DNA of 64,000 nt from an uncultured Eubacteriales bacterium (GTDB lineage Bacteria; Bacillota; Clostridia; Peptostreptococcales; Anaerovoracaceae): contig CACYLW010000004.1 in the NCBI GenBank assembly GCA_902775345.1, positions 62,001-126,000 on the forward strand. The letters run 5' to 3'. Of the stretch, positions 20,233-30,550 are shown piece after piece; position 1 is the first letter of the stretch, and the number at the start of each line of letters is the position of its first letter. The translations under genes and the position numbers were made by a program. The notes under the pieces are model-generated. The model saw nothing but the letters and a program-made list of their open reading frames with translations. It had not been told where the DNA came from and searched no databases.

Positions 20233-21021
20233 ATGGTAGATTACACAGAAGGCAAAGGCTATCAGTATCATGTAGGACTCAGACCGGGCGATGTCGGTGA
20301 GTATGTTATACTCCCGGGGGACCCGCACAGAGTCCCGAAGATCGCTGCATATTTCGATAACGCAGAGAAGGTTGCTGACAGCCGTGAGTATGTAACTTAT
20401 TCCGGATATCTCGACGGAGTCAAGGTAAGCTGCACCAGTACAGGCGTAGGCGGACCTTCAGCTTCGATAGCACTCGAGGAAGTCGCCAATGTAGGAGGCA
20501 AGACCTTCATCAGAGTCGGTACATGCGGAGGCATGGACATTGATGTAAAGGGAGGCGATGTTGTGATCGCTACGGGAGCGGTCCGCATGGAAGGTACTTC
20601 AAAGGAGTATGCTCCAATAGAGTACCCAGCAGTCTCCGACGTAACGGTTTCGGCAGCTCTTGTAGAGGCTGCAAAGAAACTCGGTGCCTGCTATCATACA
20701 GGAGTCGTGCAGTGCAAGGACGCTTTCTACGGACAGCACATGCCGGAGGCTCTCCCGAACAGCTATGAACTTCTGAACAAGTGGGAAGCATGGCTGCGCA
20801 TGGGATGCAAGGCTTCCGAGATGGAATCGGCAGCCCTCTTCATCGTAGGCGCTTACCGCAGACTCAGAGTCGGCTCGGTGTTCCTCGTTGTAGCGAACCA
20901 GGAAAGAGAAAAGGCAGGTCTCCCGAATCCTCAGGAGCACGATACAGACCTGGCCATCCGTGTTGCCATTGAGGCGATCCGCATGATGATAGCTGAAGAC
21001 AAGGCAAAGGGAGGAAAATAA
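20233..21021 (+). CDS. udp: Uridine phosphorylase
   Basis: Phosphorolyses uridine (and often deoxyuridine) to uracil and ribose 1-phosphate. It has 262 residues, NP-I phosphorylase family. Phosphate-binding GDPHRV near residue 29, VGTCGGMD, and the nucleoside-binding EMESAALF are present and favour the uridine type over purine phosphorylase. The stop is directly followed by the deoB ATG, so the product sugar phosphate would go straight to phosphopentomutase. Confidence 0.92.
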   Translation: MVDYTEGKGYQYHVGLRPGDVGEYVILPGDPHRVPKIAAYFDNAEKVADSREYVTYSGYLDGVKVSCTSTGVGGPSASIALEEVANVGGKTFIRVGTCGGMDIDVKGGDVVIATGAVRMEGTSKEYAPIEYPAVSDVTVSAALVEAAKKLGACYHTGVVQCKDAFYGQHMPEALPNSYELLNKWEAWLRMGCKASEMESAALFIVGAYRRLRVGSVFLVVANQEREKAGLPNPQEHDTDLAIRVAIEAIRMMIAEDKAKGGK

Positions 21022-22188
21022 ATGGGCAAGAGAGTATTTTGGATAGTGCTCGACAGTGCGGGCATCGGAGGAGCTCCTGACGCAGCCGATTTCGGCGATT
21101 CCGGAGCGGACACCTTCGGAAGCTGCTATAAAAGCGGCGAAATGAACGTTCCTAACATGGAAAAACTTGGCCTTAAGAATATCAAAGGCACGTCATTCTA
21201 CGATCCTAAGGATGAGATCGACGGCTGCTACTGCCGCATGCATGAGAAGTCGCGCGGCAAGGATACAACTGTAGGCCACTGGGAGATGGCCGGCATGGTC
21301 TCGCCGAAACCTCTCCCTACCTATTATGATGGATTCCCTCAGGAGATACTTGATAAGATCTCAGAGGCCACGGGAAGAGGAATAGTCTGCAACAAGACTT
21401 ATTCCGGAACCGAAGTCATCAAGGATTACGGCGAGCATCACGTCAAGACAGGAGATCTTATCGTATATACGAGCGCGGACAGCGTGCTTCAGATAGCGGC
21501 GCATGAGGATGTAGTGCCTATAGAAGAGCTTTATGATATCTGCCACAAGGCAAGAGAAATAATGCAGGGCGAGCACGGCGTAGGCCGTATCATAGCAAGA
21601 CCGTTCGAGGGTGAATGGCCGTTCAGGAGGACTGTCAGACGCCACGACTTCAGCCTGCAGCCGCCAAAGGAAACAGTACTGGATGCCTTGAAAAAAGAAG
21701 GATTCCAGACTATCGGCGTAGGCAAGATCTATGATATCTTCGCAGGCAAGAGCGTCATGTTCAGTTATTCCAATAAAGGAAATGAAGCCAACATGGTAAG
21801 GACCATAGACATAGCGGGAGCTGATTTTGAAGGCCTCTGCTATGTGAACCTTGTGGATACAGACATGATCTACGGACACAGAAGGGATATCCCTGGATAT
21901 ACAAAGGCTCTCAATACTGCTGACAGACAGTTCGGCGAGCTTATGGAGGTAATGGGTCCTGAAGATATCCTGATAATAACTGCCGACCACGGATGCGATC
22001 CGGGCTTTAAGGGCACAGACCATACGCGTGAGGACATACCTTGCCTGATATGGGGACCATCCATAAAGAAAGGCATTGACCTCGATACGCGCGATACCTA
22101 TGCTGACATGGCAGCTACGATAGCTGAATATTTCGGGATCAGTTACCGCGGCGACGGTACATCGTTCCTAGCAGAGATTACAGAATAA
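21022..22188 (+). CDS. deoB: Phosphopentomutase
   Basis: Interconverts (deoxy)ribose 1- and 5-phosphates, linking nucleoside phosphorylases to DeoC and the pentose phosphate pathway. It has 388 residues, alkaline-phosphatase fold. Metal-site segments are DSAGIGGAPDAADFGDSGADT near the start and the C-terminal LIITADHGCDPGFKGTDHTRED, with KDTTVGHWEMAG holding the phosphorylated Thr. It abuts udp with no gap. Confidence 0.97.
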   Translation: MGKRVFWIVLDSAGIGGAPDAADFGDSGADTFGSCYKSGEMNVPNMEKLGLKNIKGTSFYDPKDEIDGCYCRMHEKSRGKDTTVGHWEMAGMVSPKPLPTYYDGFPQEILDKISEATGRGIVCNKTYSGTEVIKDYGEHHVKTGDLIVYTSADSVLQIAAHEDVVPIEELYDICHKAREIMQGEHGVGRIIARPFEGEWPFRRTVRRHDFSLQPPKETVLDALKKEGFQTIGVGKIYDIFAGKSVMFSYSNKGNEANMVRTIDIAGADFEGLCYVNLVDTDMIYGHRRDIPGYTKALNTADRQFGELMEVMGPEDILIITADHGCDPGFKGTDHTREDIPCLIWGPSIKKGIDLDTRDTYADMAATIAEYFGISYRGDGTSFLAEITE

Positions 22189-22201
22189 CAGGAAGGTAAT
22201 T

Positions 22202-23611
22202 ATGGCAGACACCATTGCTGCGATATCAACAGCGCCCGGTGAGGGCGGAATAGGGATAGTAAGGGTAAGCGGCCCTGAAAGCGCGGGTCTTATGAAGAGG
22301 CTCATGCTTTCATGTCCCGATGAGATAGAACCAAGACACGCTTACCTTGGCAAGATCGTGAAAGACAGCTCAAGGTCCGATGCGGAGATCATCGACGAGG
22401 GCATCTTTCTGTACATGAAAGCTCCGGCGTCATATACAGGCGAGGACATGCTCGAGATACAGGGACATGGAAGCAACGTTTCGCTGAAGGCGATCCTTGC
22501 CGCAATTCTCGACTCGGGACTCCCTGACGTGAGAATGGCGGATCCCGGTGAGTTCACGAAACTCGCTTTTCTCAACGGAAAGATGGACCTTTCACAGGCT
22601 GAGGCCGTGATAGACATCATCAAGGCGAAAAGCGACCTTTCCCTTGAAATTGCTGAGGGACAGCGTGCCGGAAGACTGAGTGAAAACATAAAAAACATAC
22701 GTGAAGAACTGCTCGATGTTCTTGCAGAGATGGCTGTGGACATCGACTATCCTGATGAGGATTACGATGATGACAGCGGTGCATACGGTAAGATCATCGA
22801 TCAGCTGAGATGGGTCCATTCAGATGTGGAAGACCTTCTGGATACTGTTTCCATAGGAAGGATCGCCCGTGAGGGGGTCAGAGCCGTCATCGCAGGCAAG
22901 CCAAATGCCGGCAAAAGCTCTCTCATGAATGCTATACTGGGCGAAGGCCGGGTCATCGTTACGGATGTACCGGGAACGACACGCGATACAGTCGAAGAGA
23001 GCGCGTCTCTGGGCGGAGTGCCTATCGTTCTTGTGGATACAGCGGGTCTCCGTGACTCTGATGATAAGGTCGAGAAGATCGGTATTGAAAGAACTACACA
23101 GGCCATCGCGGGAGCGGATCTCGTGATACTTGTTATTGACGGCAGCCAGGCCCTTGATGACGATGACAGAAAAGTGCTTTCTTACATAGGGAATATGAGC
23201 ACCGACCATATACTTGTAGTGATAAACAAGGAAGACCTTGGAAGATCGGTATCAGAAGAGGCTGTTCTGGAGAAACTTCCGCGGGTAAGGATCATCAGTA
23301 CATCCCTCATCGGCAAAGGCGCGATCGATGCAGCGAAAAAAGTGACTGAAGCTATCGGCGAAATGCTGGATCTCGGGAGCATCAATGCCCGTGAGACCAA
23401 CATCGTAACGAACGAGCGACATGTTCACCTGCTCAGAAAGGCATCGGTGGAGATCGATGAGGCGATAAGCATGCTGCAGAATGGTGAACCTATTGAAGTT
23501 GCTGAGCTTTCAGCACATTACGCCTATGAAGCGCTGGGTAAGATCATCGGCGAGGAGGTTGGTGAGGAAATACTCAATACAGTATTCAGCAAGTTCTGTC
23601 TTGGTAAATAA
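22202..23611 (+). CDS. mnmE: tRNA modification GTPase MnmE
   Basis: With MnmG it makes the 5-carboxymethylaminomethyl modification at U34 of certain tRNAs. It has 469 residues. The N-terminal folate-binding domain begins [22 protein letters not shown], the G domain has [18 protein letters not shown] and NKED, and the protein ends in the conserved FCLGK with the catalytic Cys. The stop overlaps the mnmG ATG (TAATG). These genes normally lie on the jag side of the origin; here they are on the dnaN side. Confidence 0.98.
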   Translation: MADTIAAISTAPGEGGIGIVRVSGPESAGLMKRLMLSCPDEIEPRHAYLGKIVKDSSRSDAEIIDEGIFLYMKAPASYTGEDMLEIQGHGSNVSLKAILAAILDSGLPDVRMADPGEFTKLAFLNGKMDLSQAEAVIDIIKAKSDLSLEIAEGQRAGRLSENIKNIREELLDVLAEMAVDIDYPDEDYDDDSGAYGKIIDQLRWVHSDVEDLLDTVSIGRIAREGVRAVIAGKPNAGKSSLMNAILGEGRVIVTDVPGTTRDTVEESASLGGVPIVLVDTAGLRDSDDKVEKIGIERTTQAIAGADLVILVIDGSQALDDDDRKVLSYIGNMSTDHILVVINKEDLGRSVSEEAVLEKLPRVRIISTSLIGKGAIDAAKKVTEAIGEMLDLGSINARETNIVTNERHVHLLRKASVEIDEAISMLQNGEPIEVAELSAHYAYEALGKIIGEEVGEEILNTVFSKFCLGK

Positions 23612-25611
23612 TGAGTAATAAAAACGCAGAAAAAAGATATGATGTGATCGTTATTGGTGCCGGCCACGCGGGATGCGAGGCCGGTCTTGTTTGCGCGCGT
23701 CTCGGCATGGAAACTGTCATGTTCTGTACAGATATCGCTTCTGTCGCCATGATGCCATGCAACCCTTCCATCGGAGGAACAGGAAAAGGACATCTGGTTC
23801 GCGAGGTGGATGCGCTCGGCGGCGAGATGGGACTGAACATCGACAAGACGTTCATCCAGTCGAAGATGCTCAACACTTCAAAGGGTCCTGCAGTCCACTC
23901 CCTGAGAGCCCAGGCCGACAAGGAGAAGTATCATCAGGAGATGCTGAAGACCATCCGCGGACAGGAGCATCTTGAGCTTATCGAAGATGAAATAACAGAA
24001 TTGGTACTTGCGGAACGCTCTGATTGCAAGGCTTCTGACGGACCTGTGGATAAGTTTATCAGCGGAGTCAGGACAGCGTCAGGCAGTGAATATGCATGCA
24101 AGGCAGTCATAATCTGCACCGGAACATTCCTCGCAGGCAAGATATTCATAGGTGATGATATCACGATCTCAGGACCGGGCGGACTCAGGCCCGCGACCAG
24201 GCTGGGTGAAAACCTCAGGGACCTCGGATTCCCAATCAGAAGGTTCAAAACAGGTACTCCTGCCAGGATGCACAGGGATACTCTCGATTACGAAGCCATG
24301 ACCGAACAGCTCGGCGATGAAAAGATCGTTCCGTTCAGCTTCATGAACGAAGACAAGACATACGATATAGATCAGATCAGCTGCTGGCTCTCGTATACGA
24401 ACGAATCAACGCATAAGATAATTCTGGACAACATAGAAAAGTCAGCCATGTATTCGGGTAATATCGTTGGTGTCGGGCCGAGATACTGTCCGTCTATCGA
24501 AGACAAAGTATCGCGATTCAAAGACAGAAAAAGACATCAACTGTTCGTCGAACCTGAAGGTACCGACACTGATCTGATGTATATCCAGGGCATGAGTTCC
24601 AGCCTGCCGGAGGATGTACAGCATGCTTTCTATGCAACTATTCCGGGGCTTGAACATGCTGAAATCCTAAGCCCTGCATATGCGATCGAGTATGACTGTG
24701 TAGACCCTCTTTCGCTTAATCCGAGCCTGGAGAGCAAGCTTGTAAACGGCATGTTCTGTGCCGGTCAGTTCAACGGAAGCTCCGGTTATGAAGAGGCCGC
24801 TGCCCAGGGACTGATTGCCGGCATCAATGCAGTAAGCATGATCAAAGGAAAAGAGCCTCTTGTTCTAAGAAGGGATCAGGCGTATATAGGCGTTCTTATC
24901 GATGACCTTGTCACCAAGGGCACGAACGAACCATACAGGATCATGACGTCCCGTGCTGAATACAGGCTTCTTTTGAGACAGGACAACGCCGACAGAAGGC
25001 TTACAGAGATAGGACGCGAATACGGCACGGTCACGGACGAGAGATACAAAAGATATATTGAGAAGAAAGAAAAAGTCGATAAGGAAGTCGCAAGACTTAG
25101 AAGCAAAAGAGTCGACATCGACAGGTTCAGGGAATTTCTTTATGAACACGAGATACGCCGGGCGGAAGACTCGTGCGGTGATGATCCTGACAGGCGCGAA
25201 CAGATCGAAAGAAAGAAAAAAGAACTTGCAGAGACTGCAAATCAGTGCTTTGCAGATATCCTGAAGAGACCTGCGATCTTCTATTCGGATCTTGTTGAGA
25301 TCGATGATGAGACCAGACCGGAACTTACGGAGAATGAGAAGACTGAGGTCGAAGTAATGCTGAAATACGATGGATATATCCGGAAGCAGATCAGTGAAGT
25401 TGAAAAGCTCAGGAGCCTTGAAAGCAAGAAGCTGAGTGAAAATCTTGATTACAATTCGATCGGAGGTCTCAGGCTTGAAGCCAGGCAGAAGCTAACGGAA
25501 ATAAGGCCTCTTACTGTAGGCCAGGCAAGCCGGATAAGCGGAGTATCACCGGCAGATATAAATGTATTGCTCGTACATCTCGAAAAAGAAATGAGATCCG
25601 GTAACAGATAA
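23611..25611 (+). CDS. mnmG: tRNA uridine 5-carboxymethylaminomethyl enzyme MnmG
   Basis: FAD-dependent partner of MnmE (GidA). It has 666 residues, slightly longer than the usual ~630. The Rossmann motif [14 protein letters not shown] is at the start, and family signatures [23 protein letters not shown] and [23 protein letters not shown] are intact. The extra length is probably a charged helical insertion (about 500-535: [20 protein letters not shown]). Overlaps mnmE by one base and is followed by rsmG 11 bases on. Confidence 0.97.
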   Translation: MSNKNAEKRYDVIVIGAGHAGCEAGLVCARLGMETVMFCTDIASVAMMPCNPSIGGTGKGHLVREVDALGGEMGLNIDKTFIQSKMLNTSKGPAVHSLRAQADKEKYHQEMLKTIRGQEHLELIEDEITELVLAERSDCKASDGPVDKFISGVRTASGSEYACKAVIICTGTFLAGKIFIGDDITISGPGGLRPATRLGENLRDLGFPIRRFKTGTPARMHRDTLDYEAMTEQLGDEKIVPFSFMNEDKTYDIDQISCWLSYTNESTHKIILDNIEKSAMYSGNIVGVGPRYCPSIEDKVSRFKDRKRHQLFVEPEGTDTDLMYIQGMSSSLPEDVQHAFYATIPGLEHAEILSPAYAIEYDCVDPLSLNPSLESKLVNGMFCAGQFNGSSGYEEAAAQGLIAGINAVSMIKGKEPLVLRRDQAYIGVLIDDLVTKGTNEPYRIMTSRAEYRLLLRQDNADRRLTEIGREYGTVTDERYKRYIEKKEKVDKEVARLRSKRVDIDRFREFLYEHEIRRAEDSCGDDPDRREQIERKKKELAETANQCFADILKRPAIFYSDLVEIDDETRPELTENEKTEVEVMLKYDGYIRKQISEVEKLRSLESKKLSENLDYNSIGGLRLEARQKLTEIRPLTVGQASRISGVSPADINVLLVHLEKEMRSGNR

Positions 25612-25622
25612 TAAAGGTGTTT

Positions 25623-26282
25623 ATGGAAAATAAATTTGATCAGTCAATAGTAAGAAAGCTCCGGGAGAAATATGGAGAACAGAAGACATCGACCCTTCTC
25701 TCCTACCTTGATCTTGTGCTGGTCAGAAATGAGCATATAAACCTGACAGCCGTAAGGGAACATAACGAAGCCCTGGTAAAGCATGTGCTCGATTCACTGG
25801 CCATAACGGACCTTCCGGAGTACAGAGACGCTGAGAGGATAATTGACGTTGGTACCGGAGCCGGATTTCCCGGCGCGCTGCTTGCCATCGTTAGTCCGGA
25901 GAAAGAATTTGTTCTTCTGGACTCCACCCTCAAGCGCCTCAGAGTCATAGATGAGTTTGCTCACACACTTAATATAAATAATCTTAAAACCGTTCATGCC
26001 CGCGCCGAAGAGATCTCACGAAAGCCTGAGTATAGCCAGGCCTTTGATGTCTGCGTATCAAGAGCAGTGGCGAATCTTGAAAAGCTGTCCGGCTGGTGCA
26101 TCCCTTTTGTCAGGAAAGGCGGAAACTTTATTGCCTATAAAGGCGAAAACTACGAAGAAGAACTTCAGCAGGCAGAAAAAGTTCTTAGAAGGAACAAGGC
26201 CGGTCTTGCACGTGTAGAATCCTATAAAGACGTTCCGGAGGAGATATCCGGACACGTTCTTCTGGTAATAACAAGATCCTGA
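25623..26282 (+). CDS. rsmG: 16S rRNA m7G527 methyltransferase RsmG
   Basis: SAM-dependent methyltransferase (GidB) acting on G527 of 16S rRNA. It has 219 residues from MENKF, placed just after AAAGGTG; a GTG two codons earlier is possible. Motif I is IIDVGTGAGFPGALLAI, with INLTAVRE and VSRAVANL characteristic of the family. The parS sites begin directly after its stop. Confidence 0.95.
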   Translation: MENKFDQSIVRKLREKYGEQKTSTLLSYLDLVLVRNEHINLTAVREHNEALVKHVLDSLAITDLPEYRDAERIIDVGTGAGFPGALLAIVSPEKEFVLLDSTLKRLRVIDEFAHTLNINNLKTVHARAEEISRKPEYSQAFDVCVSRAVANLEKLSGWCIPFVRKGGNFIAYKGENYEEELQQAEKVLRRNKAGLARVESYKDVPEEISGHVLLVITRS

Positions 26283-26284
26283 AA

Positions 26285-26300
26285 CGTTTCACGTGAAACA
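26285..26300. promoter_or_regulatory. parS site 1
   Basis: CGTTTCACGTGAAACA, 15 of 16 matches to the consensus parS palindrome TGTTTCACGTGAAACA. It starts two bases after the rsmG stop and would be the centromere-like loading site of ParB. Confidence 0.9.
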
Positions 26301-26332
26301 TTTTTAGGTGCTCTCAATAAACTTTCAATAAT

Positions 26333-26348
26333 TGTTTCACGTGAAACA
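26333..26348. promoter_or_regulatory. parS site 2
   Basis: TGTTTCACGTGAAACA, a perfect parS consensus, 48 bp from site 1 and 187 bp before parA. With site 1 it forms a short ParB nucleation cluster about 16 kb right of the origin. Confidence 0.95.
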
Positions 26349-26534
26349 TCCACCTCTACATATTGTGGTCTGTCCGCCTGAAGGACACAATTTGCACCTT
26401 GCATTTATTAAAGGCCACTAAAATCACCGAATCATCACAGTAAAACCACTATAAGAAGTAGAAAACTGCGGGATAATTGAAGTATAATACACGGAAGTGT
26501 TTAATCGGGAACTATGTCCCGCAGGAGGTAATCA

Positions 26535-27323
26535 ATGGGCAAGGCTATTGCTATTTTTAATCAAAAGGGCGGTGTGGGAAAAACTACTACCAATATTAAC
26601 CTGGCAGCGTGTCTGGCGCGCAGGGGAAAGAAGGTCCTTATGGTAGACATCGATCCGCAGGGAAATACTACCAGCGGTATCGGTATACGCAAGAGGACTT
26701 TGAAGTCGACCCTTTATGATGCGCTTATAGACACAGACTTTGACGTCAGAAAAGCCGTACTGCCGACGAATACCGAGAATCTCTTCCTTATTCCGGCAAG
26801 CGTTGATCTTGCCGGTGCAGAGGTTGAACTGGCTCAGCTTGAAGGGCGTGAGCGCAGACTCAAGAGAGTTATTGACGCAGTTAGAGATGACTACGACTAT
26901 ATTCTTGTAGACTGCCCTCCTTCGCTGGGTATCCTGACTATAAACTCACTCACCGCTGTAAACAGCGTTCTTATCCCGATCCAATGCGAGTTCTACGCAC
27001 TTGAGGGAGTAAGCCAGCTGATAAGCACTATCGAGAAGGTTAAGGAAAGACTGAACCCGGGCCTTTATATAGACGGTGTCATACTGAGCATGTTCGATGG
27101 GAGGACTAATCTCTCCCAGGCTGTCGTCGCGGACGTCAGAAACTTCTTCGGACCTGCCATGTACCACACGATAATCCCGCGTAACGTCAGACTTGCGGAA
27201 GCCCCGAGCTTCGGAAAGCCGATCATCGATTATGATCCGAAAGCGCAGGGCGCTAAGGCATACCAGGAATTCACAAAGGAATTTCTGGCCAGAGAAAGAG
27301 CAAGAAAGAGAGCGAAAAATTAA
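26535..27323 (+). CDS. parA: Chromosome-partitioning ATPase ParA (Soj)
   Basis: Deviant-Walker ATPase that positions origins with ParB and, in Firmicutes, modulates DnaA. It has 262 residues. The deviant Walker A KGGVGKTTT (about 11-19) carries the signature Lys, with DIDPQGNTTSGIG and VDCPPSLGILTIN following. An AGGAGG ribosome site lies at the right spacing. It overlaps parB by one base. A TATAAT at 26483-26488 is the likely -10. Confidence 0.97.
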   Translation: MGKAIAIFNQKGGVGKTTTNINLAACLARRGKKVLMVDIDPQGNTTSGIGIRKRTLKSTLYDALIDTDFDVRKAVLPTNTENLFLIPASVDLAGAEVELAQLEGRERRLKRVIDAVRDDYDYILVDCPPSLGILTINSLTAVNSVLIPIQCEFYALEGVSQLISTIEKVKERLNPGLYIDGVILSMFDGRTNLSQAVVADVRNFFGPAMYHTIIPRNVRLAEAPSFGKPIIDYDPKAQGAKAYQEFTKEFLARERARKRAKN

Positions 27324-28264
27324 TGGCCAAGAAAGCAGGACTCGGGAGGGGATTAGACGCGCTCTTTGCTGACGCTGCCCCGGTAGAAGAAAAATGGAGA
27401 CCCGCTGACGGACAGGAAGAAAAGACTTCCGGGGCGTCAGGAGAATCGGATAATGAAGACAGGGTCCTATATATCGACATAAACGACATAAGACCAAACA
27501 ATGCTCAGCCTAGAAAGAACTTTGATGAGGTAAAGCTCGGCGAGCTGGCAAGCTCGATAAAAACAAACGGAGTCATCCAGCCTCTCATTGTCAGAGAAAG
27601 CACATCGGGCTACGAACTTGTAGCCGGTGAAAGAAGATGGCGTGCGGCCAGGATGGCAGGGCTGAGAAACATTCCTTGCATCGTAAGGAACTTCGATGAC
27701 AAACAGAACGCGATAGTCGCGATCATCGAAAACATGCAGAGAGAGGACCTCGATCCTATTGAAGAGGCTCTCGGACTCAAGTCGATGACTGATAAATACG
27801 GCTTCACGCAGGAGCAGATATCTGCTTCGCTCGGCAGGAGCCGTACATATATAACGAACAGCATAAGGCTGCTCAAACTTCCGGAGGAGATCCAACAGTA
27901 CGTGTCCAGCGGACAAATGTCCGCAGCTCACGGAAGGACCATCATAAATATCCCTGACAAGGCAAGACAGAAAGAGATCGCGGACAAGATCATACGCAAC
28001 GATCTTTCCGTAAGAGCTACTGAAAGGCTTGCAGAAAAGGTCAAGGACGAGCTCAGGCCTGAGCGCAGGAAGCGCAGAAAGGCTGCTGATGCCGATAAGG
28101 CGAAGGCCGCAGAGATCGCTGCTGTCGAAAGAGAACTCATGACTCTCCTGGGCACCAAGGTGCACATCAACGGCGATGACAGCAAGGGTGCGATCGAGCT
28201 CGAGTATTACAGCATCGATGAACTCAACAGGCTTATCGACGCTCTGAGGGATGCCTTCAAGTAG
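27323..28264 (+). CDS. parB: Chromosome-partitioning protein ParB (Spo0J)
   Basis: CTP-dependent parS-binding clamp. It has 313 residues. The ParB/Srx domain holds NAQPRKNFDE and the GERRWRAARMAG nucleotide-binding box; the HTH is FTQEQISASLGRSRTYITNSIRLLKLP; the C-terminal dimerisation segment follows a basic linker. The N-terminal GLGRGLDALF is the short ParA-stimulating peptide. Cognate parS sites lie just upstream. Confidence 0.97.
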   Translation: MAKKAGLGRGLDALFADAAPVEEKWRPADGQEEKTSGASGESDNEDRVLYIDINDIRPNNAQPRKNFDEVKLGELASSIKTNGVIQPLIVRESTSGYELVAGERRWRAARMAGLRNIPCIVRNFDDKQNAIVAIIENMQREDLDPIEEALGLKSMTDKYGFTQEQISASLGRSRTYITNSIRLLKLPEEIQQYVSSGQMSAAHGRTIINIPDKARQKEIADKIIRNDLSVRATERLAEKVKDELRPERRKRRKAADADKAKAAEIAAVERELMTLLGTKVHINGDDSKGAIELEYYSIDELNRLIDALRDAFK

Positions 28265-28276
28265 AGAGGAATAGTC

Positions 28277-30073
28277 ATGGACAATCAATACATCAGTAAG
28301 CTGCCTATCCCGGCATGCAGTGTTGACCCGGACGGCATAATTTCCGGAGCCAATCCGCTCATGAAGAATGTCTTCGTTTATGAAGACATTGCAGGGTACA
28401 ACTTCTTTACTATGACCGGCTTCAAGCGTGACCAGCTCATGCATGCCAATAAAGAGGAAATGACCCTTGAGCGCAACGGAAAGGTCTTTAAGCTCTGGAT
28501 CAACGAGGATGCGAAGGAAGATGAGGACATTGTCGTGTTCTTTGACGAGGCGACCGCAAGAGAGTCGTTTAAGAGCAAGCTCGAGAGTGACAGAGCGGTC
28601 ATCGTGTATATCAACATCGACAATTACGACGAGCTGATCGCAAGCTCGCCGGAAGACCTCAGGAGACTTATCCCGGCTCAGATCGACGGACTTCTCCGTA
28701 AGTGGGGAGATTCGTTCCAGTCACCTGTCATCAGCACATGGGATGACAGATATGTCATGTATACCACCAAGGGGCAGCTGGACCGCATGATTGAAGAAAA
28801 CTTCAGCGTTATCGATGAGGTCAGGAGCCTGGAATCGAAGATCGATTTCCCTGCGTCCATAAGCATCGGAGCCGGTATTTCCAACGTTTCGCTGGTAGAA
28901 TCCACCGAACTTGCGGAGGCGGCCCTTGAGCTCGCTCTCGGGCGCGGAGGCGATCAGGCGGTAGTCAAGACTGATGATGGAACGCGCTATTACGGCGGCA
29001 CGCTCCAGTCGCTCGAGAAAAACAACCGCAGCAAGCCGAGGGTAATAGCTCACGCTATGAAGTCCCTCATAGAATACGCTGACAAAGTGTTCATCATGGG
29101 GCATAAATGGCCTGACATGGATGCGTTCGGATCGGCACTGGGAGCCAGCGCGATCTGCAGCTTCCTCGGCAAGGATTCATACATAGTCATAGAGAAGCAC
29201 AACGAAGCGCTCGACACTATTTATGACAAGGTTGCGGATACTGAAATATACAACATAATCAAGCCTGAGAAGGCTCTGCGCATGGTGACAGACATGTCTC
29301 TGCTCATCATCGTTGATACAAACAGGCCTAAACTGGTGGAGTGTCCGGAGCTTGCGGATGCCTGCAAGACCAGGGTCGTCATCGACCACCACAGACTGTC
29401 AGCAGATTCATATCATAACTCGGCAGTCGCTTACGTGGAAAGTTACGCGTCATCTGCAAGTGAGCTGATGGCTGAGCTGATGCAGCACTTCTCGCAGAAG
29501 CGTTTCATCAGCAAACTCGAAGCCGAAGCGATGCTCGCGGGCATCATGGTGGACTCCAACAACTTCTCCGGAAGGACCGGAGTCAGGACCTTCGAGGCGG
29601 CATCGTGGCTCAAGCGCGGTGGCGCGGACAGCACGGAAGTCAAGAAATTCTTCCAGGTAAGACAGGAGGACTTCCTTGCCAAGGCGAACGCGATCGCCGG
29701 AGCGGAATTCACGCCTGAAGGAGTCGCATACGCCATTACAGAGGGAACCACCAATAACACACAGATAATAAACGCGCAGGTCGCGGACGAGCTCATGACG
29801 GTCAAGGGAACCAAGGCCTCGTTCGTTCTCGGAAGAAACATGAGAGGCCAGACGGTAGTAAGCGCAAGGTCTCTGGGTGAGATCAACGTACAGGCTCTGA
29901 TGGAGAAACTCGGCGGCGGCGGACACTTTACTGCTGCGGCAGTCCAGACCGATGACCCGCTCGCGGAGGTGCTTGCCCGCATAAAGAAAGGCGTCAAGGA
30001 ATTCTTCGACAAAGAGGAAGAAGAGCGCAGACGCGCCATGAGCAAGACTCAGGAAATAGAACTGATCAGATGA
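28277..30073 (+). CDS. gdpP: GdpP-like cyclic-di-AMP phosphodiesterase without membrane helices
   Basis: GdpP/YybT proteins hydrolyse c-di-AMP through a DHH-DHHA1 domain. It has 598 residues against ~660. The order is a PAS-like region (about 5-90), a degenerate GGDEF domain (about 105-235, with GRGGDQ instead of GGDEF), DHH with GHKWPDMD (275-282), Asp347 and DHH (370-372), and a DHHA1 end with GGGGH. The two N-terminal transmembrane segments of standard GdpP are missing: the sequence starts directly in the PAS-like region after a good ribosome site (GAGAGGAATAGTC), so the enzyme is predicted cytosolic. Next to rplI and dnaB, the standard neighbourhood. Confidence 0.9.
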   Translation: MDNQYISKLPIPACSVDPDGIISGANPLMKNVFVYEDIAGYNFFTMTGFKRDQLMHANKEEMTLERNGKVFKLWINEDAKEDEDIVVFFDEATARESFKSKLESDRAVIVYINIDNYDELIASSPEDLRRLIPAQIDGLLRKWGDSFQSPVISTWDDRYVMYTTKGQLDRMIEENFSVIDEVRSLESKIDFPASISIGAGISNVSLVESTELAEAALELALGRGGDQAVVKTDDGTRYYGGTLQSLEKNNRSKPRVIAHAMKSLIEYADKVFIMGHKWPDMDAFGSALGASAICSFLGKDSYIVIEKHNEALDTIYDKVADTEIYNIIKPEKALRMVTDMSLLIIVDTNRPKLVECPELADACKTRVVIDHHRLSADSYHNSAVAYVESYASSASELMAELMQHFSQKRFISKLEAEAMLAGIMVDSNNFSGRTGVRTFEAASWLKRGGADSTEVKKFFQVRQEDFLAKANAIAGAEFTPEGVAYAITEGTTNNTQIINAQVADELMTVKGTKASFVLGRNMRGQTVVSARSLGEINVQALMEKLGGGGHFTAAAVQTDDPLAEVLARIKKGVKEFFDKEEEERRRAMSKTQEIELIR

Positions 30074-30097
30074 TCCGGAAAGACGGAGGAAAAGATA

Positions 30098-30547
30098 ATG
30101 GAAGTCATTTTAAAACAGGATGTCAAGGGAACAGGTAAGGCCGGTCAGGTCGTAAAGGTCAGCGACGGTTATGCACGCAACAAGCTGATCCCGGGAGGAC
30201 TTGCCGTAGAGGCGACTCCTGCCAATAAGAAGGCAATCGAGAGAGAAAAAGCAAAGGCAAAGGAAAAGTACGAGGCTGATAAAGCCGCAGCGCTTGATCT
30301 TGCTAACCAGCTTGCGGATAAGATCGTAGTAGTTAAGACAAAGGTAGGCGAAAACGGCAGACTTTTCGGAGCCATCACTTCGAAGGAAATCGCTTCCGCG
30401 ATCACGGAGCAGACAGGCATCGAAGTCGACAGGAGAAAGATCATTCTCGACAAGCCTATCAAGGAGACAGGCGTTGAAACGCTTGAGATCAAACTGTTCC
30501 AGGATATAAAAGCCAAGGTGGTCGTTAAGATCGAAGGCGGAAAGTAA
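30098..30547 (+). CDS. rplI: 50S ribosomal protein L9
   Basis: 149 residues, normal size. The N-terminal domain [19 protein letters not shown] and the [14 protein letters not shown] signature are followed by the long charged connecting helix and the C-terminal domain ([11 protein letters not shown]). It lies between gdpP and dnaB, a conserved Firmicutes order, and dnaB starts three bases after its stop. Confidence 0.98.
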   Translation: MEVILKQDVKGTGKAGQVVKVSDGYARNKLIPGGLAVEATPANKKAIEREKAKAKEKYEADKAAALDLANQLADKIVVVKTKVGENGRLFGAITSKEIASAITEQTGIEVDRRKIILDKPIKETGVETLEIKLFQDIKAKVVVKIEGGK

Positions 30548-30550
30548 AGA

